Below, piece after piece: positions 8,468-16,706 of a stretch of DNA of 64,000 bases. The first letter of the stretch is position 1. Each line of letters opens with the position of its first letter. The stretch lies in assembly GCA_029269725.1 (NCBI GenBank), contig JARJHS010000005.1, positions 186,001 through 250,000 of the forward strand, written 5' to 3'. The notes beneath the pieces are model-generated. The model made no database searches. It was not told the origin of the DNA and saw nothing but the letters and a program-made list of their open reading frames with translations. This DNA comes from Pollutibacter soli. GTDB lineage: Bacteria; Bacteroidota; Bacteroidia; Chitinophagales; Chitinophagaceae. Both the position numbers and the translations under genes were made by a program.

Positions 8468-8564
8468 TTTCCCGCAGATTTGCGGAAATCGAATACACGC
8501 AGAAAACGCAGAAGAAATTCAGCGCAAATCTGCGTCTTCCATCAGCGCAATCTGCGGGAAAAAA
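8468..8564. repeat. REP-like element copy B, inverted relative to copy A
   Basis: Begins TTTCCCGCAGATT and ends AATCTGCGGGAAA, with ATCGAATACACGCAG and CAGCGCAAATCTGCG inside. Its reverse complement aligns with the element at 5209-5306 over its full length with small gaps. It follows the symporter stop by about 20 bp. Confidence 0.75.
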
Positions 8565-8619
8565 TGAACCAAGAGTCCCCAATAGCTCACCGATCGAAAA
8601 AAGCATTGTCTTTCATAAC

Positions 8620-8648
8620 AAAAAAAGCCCCCGAAATCCGGAGGCTTC
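8620..8648 (-). terminator. Intrinsic terminator of the glycosyltransferase gene
   Basis: On the minus strand an AGCCTCCG / CGGGGGCT stem with one mismatch and a 5-base loop is followed by seven T, 22 bp after the stop codon at 8670. Confidence 0.85.
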
Positions 8649-8669
8649 TTCATTGCGGTTATTTTGAAA

Positions 8670-11600
8670 TTATTTTGGAGTCGTTGCGGGACTGTCAGGT
8701 TTATTCTTGATCGTCTCCGGCATTTCCGTTTGAGGAGTACCACCTGTCTTATACATCGACTCGAGATTCCTGACGTATTCCTGCAAACCCAATGCCTGGC
8801 GGATATCAATGAACAGACTCTTCTGGCGATTGCTCAGGTTATCTGCTTTGTTAGTAAGGATATCCTGTACAGCACGTGTAAGTTCAGGGATCGACATATC
8901 ACCGAGGTATGCATAGTATGAAAGCTGATCAGCGAGATCTTTCTTCAACTCATTGGCAACTTTATCACCGAATTGATTGTGACCCGCCTTGTATGCTGCT
9001 TCCACCATCTGCGCACTGACCATATTGTGCTGATTTTGCCTGCTCACCATCGCATAGGGCATATTTTCTTCAGACATTCCCTTATCAACTTTATTCAGCA
9101 GATTTTTTGCTTCTTCTTTTCTTCCCGCAACAGCCATGCTGTTGGCAACTTCACTATATGCCTGGCGTATACTCAACAGGTGACGGCGGTTTTCTTCGTC
9201 ATAATAAACACCTTTCTTATCAGCATTTCCAAAAGCAAATTCCTTCATCAGTTTCTCATATGCCCAGCTGTCATTCACCTGGCCCTGTGAGAAGACAGGA
9301 ACCAGCCGATAGCTCATACCATCATTGCGCAGATAAGCTCCAAAGCCAAGCTCATTGAATGGCGATGTGAAATAAATCGGGCGCTGCCATTTATTTGCAG
9401 CGATGATATTCAGCACAGCCATGTCATTTTTAAGAAGAATATTCTTCGGAATGTCAAAGCGGATTTCGCTTAATACGCTGTCTTCCGGATTGACCGTTTT
9501 GTTTTTCTTCACCAGTTCAATATCAACAGGCACACTTACTTTTTTCACCGGATAGTAATTCAGCATGCTGCCATCCTGCGCAGGTAACATATTTTTCGGA
9601 TCGTCACTACCTATGAAATCCTTCATCAGGCTGTACAGATCCACATACCGATTAGCGCTGGCTATATTCGGCTGCTCGTAGAAGCGTACATAATCGCGTT
9701 TGCCACCTTCAATTTTATCGGGGCCCCACAATACATCGATTGAATCACTCTTGTTTACTTTGTAACGGAGTTGGTTGATATACCAGTCGATACCCAATAG
9801 ACTGTAATTGATCACACGGATATCGCGGCGGATACCTTCTACTTCCTGCGCATACCACAGGGGGTAGGTATCATTATCACCAAAGGAAAACAGGATTGCA
9901 TTCGGTGCACAGCTTTCGAGATAATCTTTTGCAAGGTCACGTGCCAGCACTTTTTTGGAACGATCATGGTCATCCCATTCCTGGAAGGCCATCAGCGTCG
10001 GTACGGCAAGTAAACAAACTGCTGTTGCAGCATAGTTTGCAGTACTTTCTCCCATGTATTTTTTGAGCCATGTCCGTACCTGCATCACACCTAATCCTAT
10101 CCAGACTGCAAAGGCATAGAAGGATCCAACATATGCGTAGTCACGTTCACGTGGCTGATTACCGGGTTGATTAAGGTAGAAAACTACTGCAAGTCCCGTC
10201 ATCACAAACAGTAAAAGCGAAACAAGAAAATCCTGTTTGTCTTTTTTATATTGATATAAGAACCCGATGATTCCCAATATCAGCGGAAGCGCAAATAAAG
10301 TATTGTGTGCTTTATTGTGTTTTATACTGTCGGGAATTTTATTCTGATCGCCGAGGAATATGTTATCGACAAAACTAACGCCGGTAATCACGTTGCCGTC
10401 ACGCACGTTCCCGAATCCCTGCAAATCGTTTTGTTTGCCTATGAAATTCCATCCGAAATACCTCAGGTACATCCAACCCAACTGGTAACTGAAGGCCCAT
10501 TTGATATTATCTGCCATCGTCGGCTTTTCATCCTGGTCGAGGTTTAGCCATCTTTTGTAAAAATCAGCATGTCCCTGTTCATTGCTTCCGTCCCATACGC
10601 GCGGCAATATCATTTTATCTTCCGGGTTGTACACCGGCGACATCTCATCACCGGAATAAACATATTTGTCTTTTCCCTTGACATATTTTTTATCTCCTGT
10701 TTTATAATCAACAGGAGATGCAGTAAACACCTGTCCGTAGATCAAAGGAAAATCGCCGTATTGTTCCCTGCTCAGGTAACCCACTAAGCTCATCGGATTA
10801 TCCACGTTGAACATATCCACTGCAGTATCAGAATTCGAACGAACCATGGTGGTCAGGTAAGTAGAATATCCGATCAGCATGAAACCAAAACACCACATGG
10901 CGAGTTTCAGGAAATAAGGATTGCGTTTCAATGCCGCGAATCCGTAGTATGCAGTAGCGATAACAGCACCGATAACCAGTATCAGCTTAAATATGGAAAA
11001 AGCCATTGATCCGGCAGAAATCAATGGATACAAAACGACGAAGGACATCAGAAACAACCAGATTCCAAAAACAGGAGTGGTGATCTTTTTTGAATCCGCG
11101 ATCCGGATACCATACCAGATTAAAACGCCAAGCAATATGAAGTAGAATAGGAAGCCACTGAAAAACGGCAAACCCAACGAATTTTTAAAGAAGATATCGA
11201 AATGCCCTGCACCTGTAATCGTGTATTGAATGACTGCTTTCTGAACCACACCGGTGATCACACAGCCAATAACAAAAGCCCAGAAGGTACCCCAGTTAGA
11301 GACTTTATACCTTCTGAAGTAATAGATCATAACGATCGCGGGTATGGTCAACAGGTTCAATAAGTGAACGCCGATGGAAAGACCCATCATAAAGAAGATC
11401 AATACGATCCATTTATCGGCGCCTGGCTGATCTGCTGCATGTTCCCATTTCAGCATCATCCAGAATACCAGGGCGGTGAAAAAAGATGACAAAGCGTAAA
11501 CCTCACCTTCAACAGCACTGTACCAGAATGAGTCGCTGAAAGTGTAAGCCAGTGCGCCGACAACACCTGCAGCCATGATCATAAATACCTGGTTCTTAGT

Positions 11601-11942
11601 GAGCTCTGTAGTATTAGACTCTTTCTGAGCGAGTTTGCGAGCAAAGTGAGTAATGGTCCAGAACAGGAATAAGATGGTAAAACCACTGGCGAGGGCGCTC
11701 ATAACGTTCACCGCTTTGGCGGCGGTCATGGGGTTATCGCCAAAGAAAACTATGAAAACACGTCCCAGCAATACAAACAGTGGCGCACCCGGCGGGTGGG
11801 GGACCTGGAGTTTAAAACAGGAGCTGACAAATTCACCGCAATCCCAGAGACTTCCTCCGGCTTCAGCAGTCATGATATAAACGGTACAAGCAATTAGCGC
11901 AACAATCCAGCCTACAATGTTATTGGTTTTGTTGAAAGTCAT
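8670..11942 (-). CDS. TMEM260/DUF2723-type membrane glycosyltransferase (GT117-like)
   Basis: 1090 residues. The N-terminus has the DUF2723 signature: GGSLWDCGEF (acidic motif at residues 33-38) followed by KLQVPHPPGAPLFVLLGR, the acidic loop expected of a GT-C glycosyltransferase. About a dozen or more hydrophobic helices fill residues 10-680; the C-terminal 400 residues are soluble and contain FGDNDTYPLWYAQEVEGIRRDIRVINYSLLG and a helical repeat-like tail. This family includes human TMEM260, a protein O-mannosyltransferase, and bacterial members are annotated as family 117 glycosyltransferases. Transfer of a sugar from a lipid carrier to exported proteins is plausible but not shown. A promoter just upstream and a strong terminator make it a single-gene unit. 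Confidence 0.85.
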   Translation of the reverse strand: MTFNKTNNIVGWIVALIACTVYIMTAEAGGSLWDCGEFVSSCFKLQVPHPPGAPLFVLLGRVFIVFFGDNPMTAAKAVNVMSALASGFTILFLFWTITHFARKLAQKESNTTELTKNQVFMIMAAGVVGALAYTFSDSFWYSAVEGEVYALSSFFTALVFWMMLKWEHAADQPGADKWIVLIFFMMGLSIGVHLLNLLTIPAIVMIYYFRRYKVSNWGTFWAFVIGCVITGVVQKAVIQYTITGAGHFDIFFKNSLGLPFFSGFLFYFILLGVLIWYGIRIADSKKITTPVFGIWLFLMSFVVLYPLISAGSMAFSIFKLILVIGAVIATAYYGFAALKRNPYFLKLAMWCFGFMLIGYSTYLTTMVRSNSDTAVDMFNVDNPMSLVGYLSREQYGDFPLIYGQVFTASPVDYKTGDKKYVKGKDKYVYSGDEMSPVYNPEDKMILPRVWDGSNEQGHADFYKRWLNLDQDEKPTMADNIKWAFSYQLGWMYLRYFGWNFIGKQNDLQGFGNVRDGNVITGVSFVDNIFLGDQNKIPDSIKHNKAHNTLFALPLILGIIGFLYQYKKDKQDFLVSLLLFVMTGLAVVFYLNQPGNQPRERDYAYVGSFYAFAVWIGLGVMQVRTWLKKYMGESTANYAATAVCLLAVPTLMAFQEWDDHDRSKKVLARDLAKDYLESCAPNAILFSFGDNDTYPLWYAQEVEGIRRDIRVINYSLLGIDWYINQLRYKVNKSDSIDVLWGPDKIEGGKRDYVRFYEQPNIASANRYVDLYSLMKDFIGSDDPKNMLPAQDGSMLNYYPVKKVSVPVDIELVKKNKTVNPEDSVLSEIRFDIPKNILLKNDMAVLNIIAANKWQRPIYFTSPFNELGFGAYLRNDGMSYRLVPVFSQGQVNDSWAYEKLMKEFAFGNADKKGVYYDEENRRHLLSIRQAYSEVANSMAVAGRKEEAKNLLNKVDKGMSEENMPYAMVSRQNQHNMVSAQMVEAAYKAGHNQFGDKVANELKKDLADQLSYYAYLGDMSIPELTRAVQDILTNKADNLSNRQKSLFIDIRQALGLQEYVRNLESMYKTGGTPQTEMPETIKNKPDSPATTPK

Positions 11943-11966
11943 ATGGATTCGGGAAATTTAAGGTGG

Positions 11967-11997
11967 CAAACCTACAGGAAATTAGGCAATGGGCAAA
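11967..11997 (-). promoter_or_regulatory. Promoter of the DUF2723 glycosyltransferase gene
   Basis: Reading the minus strand, TTTG (11997-11994), a 19-bp spacer and TAGGTTTG (11974-11967) match the Bacteroidota TTTG/TAnnTTTG promoter exactly. The predicted transcript start near 11960 leaves a leader of about 18 bases before ATG 11942. The -33 element lies inside a heptad array. Confidence 0.7.
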
Positions 11998-12030
11998 CAG
12001 GCAGCAGGCAAAAGCCAGCGGGCAGCAGAT
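11985..12030. repeat. Heptad array (GGCAnnn type)
   Basis: Units GGCAATG, GGCAAAC, AGGCAGC, AGGCAAA, AGCCAGC, GGGCAGC hold a 7-bp step although the unit sequence differs from the ACGTT arrays. The following 12031-12356 is AT-rich with no recognisable gene or RNA. Confidence 0.7.
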
Positions 12031-12356
12031 CTCAGCCATTTGGGTGATAAATCGATCGACATTTAAAAATCATAAATTTGGATCCAATATCCCTATTTTT
12101 CTGGCCAATTCATTTTCTTCCCCAGCGAAATCTTTATTCCAGACTCCTCACTTTGAATTCAGGTTAGTAATTTTTAAAAAATGATAACAACGTTTTAGAC
12201 TTTTGAATAAGTTTTTGATGAATGTTAGGCATTAGTTAAAATTGAAAAACTTCGCCTGAGGTTGATAGTAAGAAACATATGGAGCTCAGGTTAACAAAAA
12301 TGGACGTGTCAGAGGATTGGAAGTGAGTCTTAACTCAAAAGAAGTACCGGTTGTTT

Positions 12357-12387
12357 TCTCCTGCCTCCGATCTCCTGCCTCCGGCCT
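12357..12387. repeat. Short 14-bp (2 x 7) direct repeat at a gene end
   Basis: CTCCTGCCTCC occurs twice with a 14-bp step immediately after the stop codon of the SAM hydrolase-family gene (minus strand). Confidence 0.6.
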
Positions 12388-13210
12388 AATCGAAAAATAT
12401 CCTCACGGTCTGGTAAAACAACCTCGACTGCAGTTGCTGTGCAGCCCCGCCCTGGCGGTCGGAATAACCGTGGAGTCCGAATAAACCGGCAGCATTTCCT
12501 TTATTCACAGCGATTTCAAGATACCCTGCCGAGTTGAAAATGGCGATTTTTTCGCCTTCAGCGGTATCGGCATAGTTGTCGCCGATCCGGTCGATGACTT
12601 CATCTCTTTTAAAAACGATCTTGAAACTCCGGCCACGGCGCTGAGCTTCAAACTCTTCACGGGTGATATTAACAACCACGTTTTCAAAATGATCGATAAA
12701 AATGATCTGACCTTCGATCCAGTTGGTGCCCTGTGTTGGCCGGAGCGGATTCTTGACCTGGATATCTAACGGTTTGCCCAATTTCTGAAATGGAATTCCG
12801 CTGAGGAGGTCCGTAAATGCCTGCGCAAAAACAGCTGCACAGTGCAGTGTTGTTTTTTGTTTTGTTTTATCCAATGGCAAGGCAATTACTTCATCGGGCT
12901 GACCTTCCAGAATCATTGTGATCAATCCGTTATCAGCGATGCCGAAATAGTGTTGCTGGTGTTTAACGAGCAGCAGGTGTTCCGGTCGAGTGTCGAATAA
13001 GTTCACCATGATGAGATGAAAAGTCTCATCGGGGAAATTTTTGTAGGCATTTCTGCAGATATATGCAGCCTGAGGATAATTAAACGGCGTAAGCTGATGT
13101 GTGATATCCAATAATTGAAAAGATTCATTTACCTGCATGATCTGTCCTTTGATCGCGCCGACCAGGTAGTCTTTCCATCCTATATCTGAAGTGAGTGTAA
13201 GTAGGGGCAT
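12386..13210 (-). CDS. SAM hydroxide adenosyltransferase (DUF62) family protein
   Basis: 274 residues from ATG 13210 (MPLLTLTSDIGWKD); nine upstream in-frame codons are open but the family begins at the TLTSD strand. Members hydrolyse S-adenosylmethionine to adenosine and methionine; relatives are the SAM-dependent chlorinase and fluorinase. Visible features are SDIGWKDYLVGAIKG at 8-22 with the conserved early Asp (residue 9), DITHQLTPFNYPQAAYI, FGIADNGL near 89-96, and the C-terminal-domain strand IIFIDHFENVVVNI, where the usual Gly of DxFGN is Glu. No halogenase-type neighbours are seen, so the hydrolase role is the safer reading. Confidence 0.85.
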   Translation of the reverse strand: MPLLTLTSDIGWKDYLVGAIKGQIMQVNESFQLLDITHQLTPFNYPQAAYICRNAYKNFPDETFHLIMVNLFDTRPEHLLLVKHQQHYFGIADNGLITMILEGQPDEVIALPLDKTKQKTTLHCAAVFAQAFTDLLSGIPFQKLGKPLDIQVKNPLRPTQGTNWIEGQIIFIDHFENVVVNITREEFEAQRRGRSFKIVFKRDEVIDRIGDNYADTAEGEKIAIFNSAGYLEIAVNKGNAAGLFGLHGYSDRQGGAAQQLQSRLFYQTVRIFFD

Positions 13211-13710
13211 GCTGATGAATTGACCGGCGGTATCCACTCTTCAACTTCAATTTTCATCGCCGATACGAGGATAAAATTAGTTGATGTTGTGGAAAGATGA
13301 GGCAAATTCAGTGCCTGTTTGTGAGGAGACTTACGGGGAGCGATAGTTGAAGATAGTAAGTAGTGAGTATAGTAGTAAGCAGGAAACAGCCGGCGGTTGA
13401 GGGTGATCATTCTATTACTAAATTTAATCTGAACACAAATAATGCATGGATGCTTTTCAAAAGATGATCCATTGCCCACATTCATTTTGGGAGAACAAGA
13501 AAAGATTCCGCTGATATTCCGGTTTTCATTTTTGACCCTATCCTGTATTCTGTATACTTTATTCTTTTGTTCCCCTGTTGAGTTTGCTGTTCCGGTTTTC
13601 TTCCCTGAAAACAGGTGTTCCCTTTGTACAAATTTTCCCCATCTGTGAATAACCTTCGGAAACCCTTATCAGTCGCGGATTCCATCAAATGGAAAATTAA
13701 CCGCTAAAAA
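13211..13710. other. Intergenic region upstream of tRNA-Lys, no gene seen
   Basis: No convincing coding frame. A weak 7-bp-period run (AGATAGT, AAGTAGT, GAGTATA, GTAGTAA) lies near 13349-13382. The rest is unremarkable. Confidence 0.4.
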
Positions 13711-13742
13711 TTTGTTGTAAAGGCCATTACCCCTTATTTTTG
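13711..13742 (+). promoter_or_regulatory. Promoter of tRNA-Lys
   Basis: TTTG (13711-13714), a 20-bp spacer and TATTTTTG (13735-13742) fit the Bacteroidota promoter; the bases TATTTTTGCACTCC recur at 95-108. The start site would be near 13749, about 60 bases before the mature tRNA. Confidence 0.65.
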
Positions 13743-13809
13743 CACTCCGAAAATTAAACCTGTGCTTTTGAAACGGTTGGTAGTGTTCGGAGGTGTAGGG
13801 GAAATGATC

Positions 13810-13882
13810 GATTCCGTAGCTCAGCTGGTAGAGCAATACACTTTTAATGTATGGGTCCTGGGTTCGAGTCCCAGCGGGATCA
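13810..13882 (+). tRNA. tRNA-Lys (anticodon TTT)
   Basis: Cloverleaf folds by eye: acceptor GATTCCG / CGGGATC with one G-T pair, D arm GCTC...GAGC, anticodon stem ATACA/TGTAT with loop CTTTTAA (anticodon TTT at 13843-13845), and T arm CTGGG-TTCGAGT-CCCAG. The discriminator base is A and CCA is not encoded. The 3' half is the integration site of the adjacent element, which restores the gene on this side. Confidence 0.97.
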
Positions 13883-13906
13883 CTGGAAATTAATGAAACC
13901 TGCTCT
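13862..13906. repeat. attL: direct repeat in the tRNA-Lys 3' end
   Basis: 45 bp beginning GTTCGAGTCCCAGCGGGATC are identical to 29669-29713. Similarity continues about 20 bp further with three mismatches. The repeat covers the T arm, the acceptor 3' strand and the first part of the tRNA terminator. Confidence 0.93.
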
Positions 13907-13926
13907 AGTAGCGGGTTTCGTCGTTT
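13895..13926 (+). terminator. tRNA-Lys terminator, attL copy
   Basis: GAAACCTGCT (13895-13904) pairs with AGCGGGTTTC (13910-13919) around a 5-base loop, followed by GTCGTTTT. The stem contains one non-Watson-Crick pair that the attR copy lacks. Confidence 0.75.
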
Positions 13927-13978
13927 TAGGGACAATACATTAGTCGAAAAATTAGCCACTTTGCAAAATACCTCTTTT

Positions 13979-14452
13979 ATGAAATCGTTATTATTTCTAC
14001 TTCTTTTTGCAACAACCAGCTGCTTTTGTCAAGATAAGATCACTAATATCAAAAATGCAAAGGTTGTCAACATTTATGGCAATGGAAAAACAGTAATTGG
14101 TAAGCTGATAATAAACCCCACATTGGTTACTAACTTAAAAATTATAAAGTATACTCCGAATGTGCTTGAAAATGGAATCTATATAACAACCATAGCACTT
14201 GACAATAAAGAAAAAGTTCCGCATTTTGGAACCGATATCACAATTTCAACTGACAAGCCAATGGAAGATGTTGAGGCAATGAGTGGCGCAAAGATTAGTG
14301 TTAATTACGAATTGAATCCAGAGAGAACGGTGTACCGGATTATAGCGTCACAAATAAACAGAGGCAGACCGGGTACAGATTTATTGACATTTACGATTAA
14401 GAGTAAAGAAAAAATATTTTGCACAATTACAGGTGTCGATGGAAAGCTCTAA
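13979..14452 (+). CDS. Secreted protein of unknown function at the left end of the element
   Basis: 157 residues from ATG 13979; the reading frame is open back into the tRNA, but the signal peptide MKSLLFLLLFATTSCFCQ fixes this start. The mature part begins DKITNIKNAKVVNI and continues as an all-beta-looking domain without enzyme motifs. Cys at 15 could be a weak lipobox (TTSC). The segment ITNIKNAKVVNI is nearly repeated at the C-terminus of the convergent membrane protein (ITNIENAETVNI). The stop codons of the two genes overlap by 4 bp. Lying at the element border and transcribed against the phage genes, it may be a lysogenic-conversion or immunity factor; that is inference. I do not recognise the family. 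Confidence 0.7.
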   Translation: MKSLLFLLLFATTSCFCQDKITNIKNAKVVNIYGNGKTVIGKLIINPTLVTNLKIIKYTPNVLENGIYITTIALDNKEKVPHFGTDITISTDKPMEDVEAMSGAKISVNYELNPERTVYRIIASQINRGRPGTDLLTFTIKSKEKIFCTITGVDGKL

Positions 14453-14820
14453 TGTATATTAACTGTCTCCGCATTTTCGATATTAGTGATTAGAGTTTTA
14501 TTTATAACAATTGGCTTGTTAGATACGGTATCCCATCCAATCCCTACCTTTTTCAAATTTTCCTTGAATTCAGCTTGTGACTTGCTCATTTCAATAACTG
14601 TATTTTGAATTTGATTGAGTTGAGTTGATTTGTTCTCGTTTTCAAGTGCATCTCTTTTTATTTTATCGATACCGAGCCAAAAAAGAAGAATGGCACACAC
14701 AACTAAAAAAATAATATAAACCCAATTCTTTTTTGGATTTTTTATCGCAAAGAATAGCGGAACAAATAAGACTGCTAATCCAAAAAATGCATTCATAAAA
14801 TCTTTGAATGTATCCCACAT
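14449..14820 (-). CDS. Two-helix membrane protein of unknown function
   Basis: 123 residues from ATG 14820 (MWDTFKDFMNAFFGL); a TTG nine codons upstream is in frame but unneeded. Two membrane helices (about residues 9-27 and 32-51) separated by a basic KNPKKN turn, then a polar helix likely to be a coiled coil (ENENKSTQLNQIQNTVIEMS), and a tail ending TLITNIENAETVNIH. The tail repeats a motif found in the convergent secreted protein. Its position, 39 bp after terL on the same strand, and two-helix layout recall a phage holin or an exclusion protein, but there is no adjacent lysin, so the role stays open. Confidence 0.7.
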   Translation of the reverse strand: MWDTFKDFMNAFFGLAVLFVPLFFAIKNPKKNWVYIIFLVVCAILLFWLGIDKIKRDALENENKSTQLNQIQNTVIEMSKSQAEFKENLKKVGIGWDTVSNKPIVINKTLITNIENAETVNIH

Positions 14821-14859
14821 GGTTAAGTGTTTTCCACAAAATAACAAATGGGATGGTTA

Positions 14860-16047
14860 TTAAAACCACGAAATCGAATACCTACCGCTTCCCACAGCCT
14901 TACCTGTTCCAAAACATTTAACAGCCAATGCCAGTGCCATAACACAATCGTCGTTGAACATAGGTGGAGCTGAATACCTTGTTATACTATTGTGAAAGCT
15001 ATATTCGAACGTGTGCAGCTCATTTGTTATCGGTCCGGCAGGGAAAGTGATTTCTCTTTTCTGGATTGCTTTCACCAAGCCTTCCATTAATTGTTGTTTG
15101 CTTGAGCTGGAAAACTTAAAACCTTCAACAAGTGGCAATGTCGTTTGCAGATCTTCCACGACTGGATCACCCACGCCTGTACTATCGATAAGCGATTTTA
15201 CTTTAGCGATGTTCGGAAGTTGTTGAATCTCTTTTATCGTATGCCTCCAATCTCTTTGGAACCTATCAAAATAACATACTGACCCGTATTTATCCAGGCC
15301 AATGATAACTGTGAAATCCGAAGACTTCGCTAAGTCGATACCGTAACAAACCACAGGATGATTACTGATCGGTTCAATACACCTGTTTATATATTCAGTC
15401 CCAAACGGGTTTGCTGCGTTTTCTGCTGGGTTAGCCATATACTCCTGTTCGAATACTGCTGCCGGTAATGATTCTTTGATTAACTCAATTTCATTCTGAT
15501 CTAGATAGGGATTATCGTAAGAGGTATACTTCCAGCTGGCCCAGTCAGGTTCTCCGTTTATTCCTTTTAAATACAAAGAATAAAAGAAGTTTTTTCCCCT
15601 TGGTGTACTGAGGAAATAAGCCTTGCCTTTATAATCGGCTAGGGTTGCACGTATGGCGTTATTCCAACCATCTTCAAGATCCGGGATAAATGAGCCTTCG
15701 TCAATGATGGCAAGGTGAAATTTTAAGCTTCTGAAGTTGTCCAATCGTTCTCCAGTAAAGAATTGAATTTCCCCGCCTGTAATAAGCTTTCCTTCAAGAT
15801 CGGTTTTGTTAAACTCTCCGACCTCATCAGGTAAGGCATTCATTAACGAATCAAAGAACTTCTTTGCTAGTTTATAATTGGGCGTGACATAGGCACATTT
15901 CTTTCCTTCAAGTGCATTCTTAATTAAAATGATTTGAGCAAGTTCACTTTTACCGAACCTTCGCCCACACATCAAAACATTAAATCTCGACTTGCTTTTC
16001 AGTATCTCCCTTTGATTAATATGCGGCTCTGGTAATTCTATTATCAC
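14860..16047 (-). CDS. terL: Phage terminase large subunit
   Basis: 395 residues with both expected domains. ATPase: Walker A GRRFGKS at 28-34, Walker B LAIIDEG at 112-118 and the coupling motif STPRGKN at 147-153. Nuclease (RNase H-like): first Asp in YGIDLAKSSDFTVI (238), second in SLIDSTGVGD (288) and a third acidic pair in FNDDCVMALALA (366-367). TerL drives DNA into procapsids through the portal and cuts the concatemer. All catalytic residues are present. It overlaps the small subunit gene by 4 bp. Without capsid genes in the element, it would have to act on a helper's procapsid or be residual. Confidence 0.93.
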   Translation of the reverse strand: MIIELPEPHINQREILKSKSRFNVLMCGRRFGKSELAQIILIKNALEGKKCAYVTPNYKLAKKFFDSLMNALPDEVGEFNKTDLEGKLITGGEIQFFTGERLDNFRSLKFHLAIIDEGSFIPDLEDGWNNAIRATLADYKGKAYFLSTPRGKNFFYSLYLKGINGEPDWASWKYTSYDNPYLDQNEIELIKESLPAAVFEQEYMANPAENAANPFGTEYINRCIEPISNHPVVCYGIDLAKSSDFTVIIGLDKYGSVCYFDRFQRDWRHTIKEIQQLPNIAKVKSLIDSTGVGDPVVEDLQTTLPLVEGFKFSSSSKQQLMEGLVKAIQKREITFPAGPITNELHTFEYSFHNSITRYSAPPMFNDDCVMALALAVKCFGTGKAVGSGRYSISWF

Positions 16048-16445
16048 AAAATTGTTTTACCCCTCTTAAATACAACTTCAATCTTTCCTTTTGTTTCTAC
16101 GGAAGCGGTTTCTTTCCAACCGAAGTTGTGTGCAAGTGCAAACCTGAGTCCTGCCGTATTACCTTCACCGTTAACAATAGCCCGTGCCATACGTGCTTCG
16201 ATTTCTTCCATGATCTGATTGCATTCTTCTCTGTAAGCAGGTTTGCTCCGGTAGCTTCTCCAGGTTGGCTGTGATACCCCGATATAAGAAAGGAAATGAC
16301 CTAGCGTGTAAACGATAGGATCTCTGATTTCAACAACCTTTCCGGCTGATGCATGCTGCTTCCTTTTACCGCTGTCGCATTGCCGTTTATACAGCACCCA
16401 TTTTGCCCAGATATCCGAGCCGGAATTATATTTCTTTGCACTCAT
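16044..16445 (-). CDS. terS: Phage terminase small subunit
   Basis: 133 residues. It carries a basic N-terminus, SYIGVSQPTWRSYRSKPAYREECNQIMEEIEARM (an HTH-like DNA-recognition segment followed by the oligomerisation helix) and GLRFALAHNFGWKE, a pattern seen in Bacteroidota TerS proteins. TerS recognises the packaging site and hands DNA to TerL, which directly follows with a 4-bp overlap. In phage satellites a private TerS is a typical means of redirecting packaging to the satellite genome. Confidence 0.85.
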   Translation of the reverse strand: MSAKKYNSGSDIWAKWVLYKRQCDSGKRKQHASAGKVVEIRDPIVYTLGHFLSYIGVSQPTWRSYRSKPAYREECNQIMEEIEARMARAIVNGEGNTAGLRFALAHNFGWKETASVETKGKIEVVFKRGKTIL

Positions 16446-16505
16446 ACTTTAAATTTTGAAAAGGCCAGAAAAGTAGAAACTAATCGGCCGTCATGAAAAC
16501 CCACA

Positions 16506-16706
16506 TTAGAAAGAAGATTCGTTCAATATTTTTAATCCGCTTCTGCTGATCTTCACATTCAGGTTTTCAAACCTCCTGCGGAAGATTTGTCTTTCCTCTG
16601 AGTCTTCGCCTTCATCAGGAATAATGCTCCATTCCTCACACAATCGCAGTAGCTTTTTAAACTCTTTCAGGATCTCCTGATAACTTGGTGTATTACTTTC
16701 CTTCAT
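16506..16706 (-). CDS. Small phage-type protein, unknown
   Basis: 66 residues, charged and probably helical (SYQEILKEFKKLLRLCEEW; RRRFENLNVKI). It overlaps the preceding gene by 14 bp, which implies translational coupling in the terminase operon. No motif is recognised. Confidence 0.6.
   Translation of the reverse strand: MKESNTPSYQEILKEFKKLLRLCEEWSIIPDEGEDSEERQIFRRRFENLNVKISRSGLKILNESSF

Noticed and set aside
13442-13688. Short frames upstream of tRNA-Lys on both strands
   Set aside because: No start context or domain; they overlap the tRNA promoter region.
13847-13978. Open frame running from inside tRNA-Lys into the secreted protein gene
   Set aside because: The signal peptide fixes the start at 13979; the upstream codons are tRNA and att sequence.
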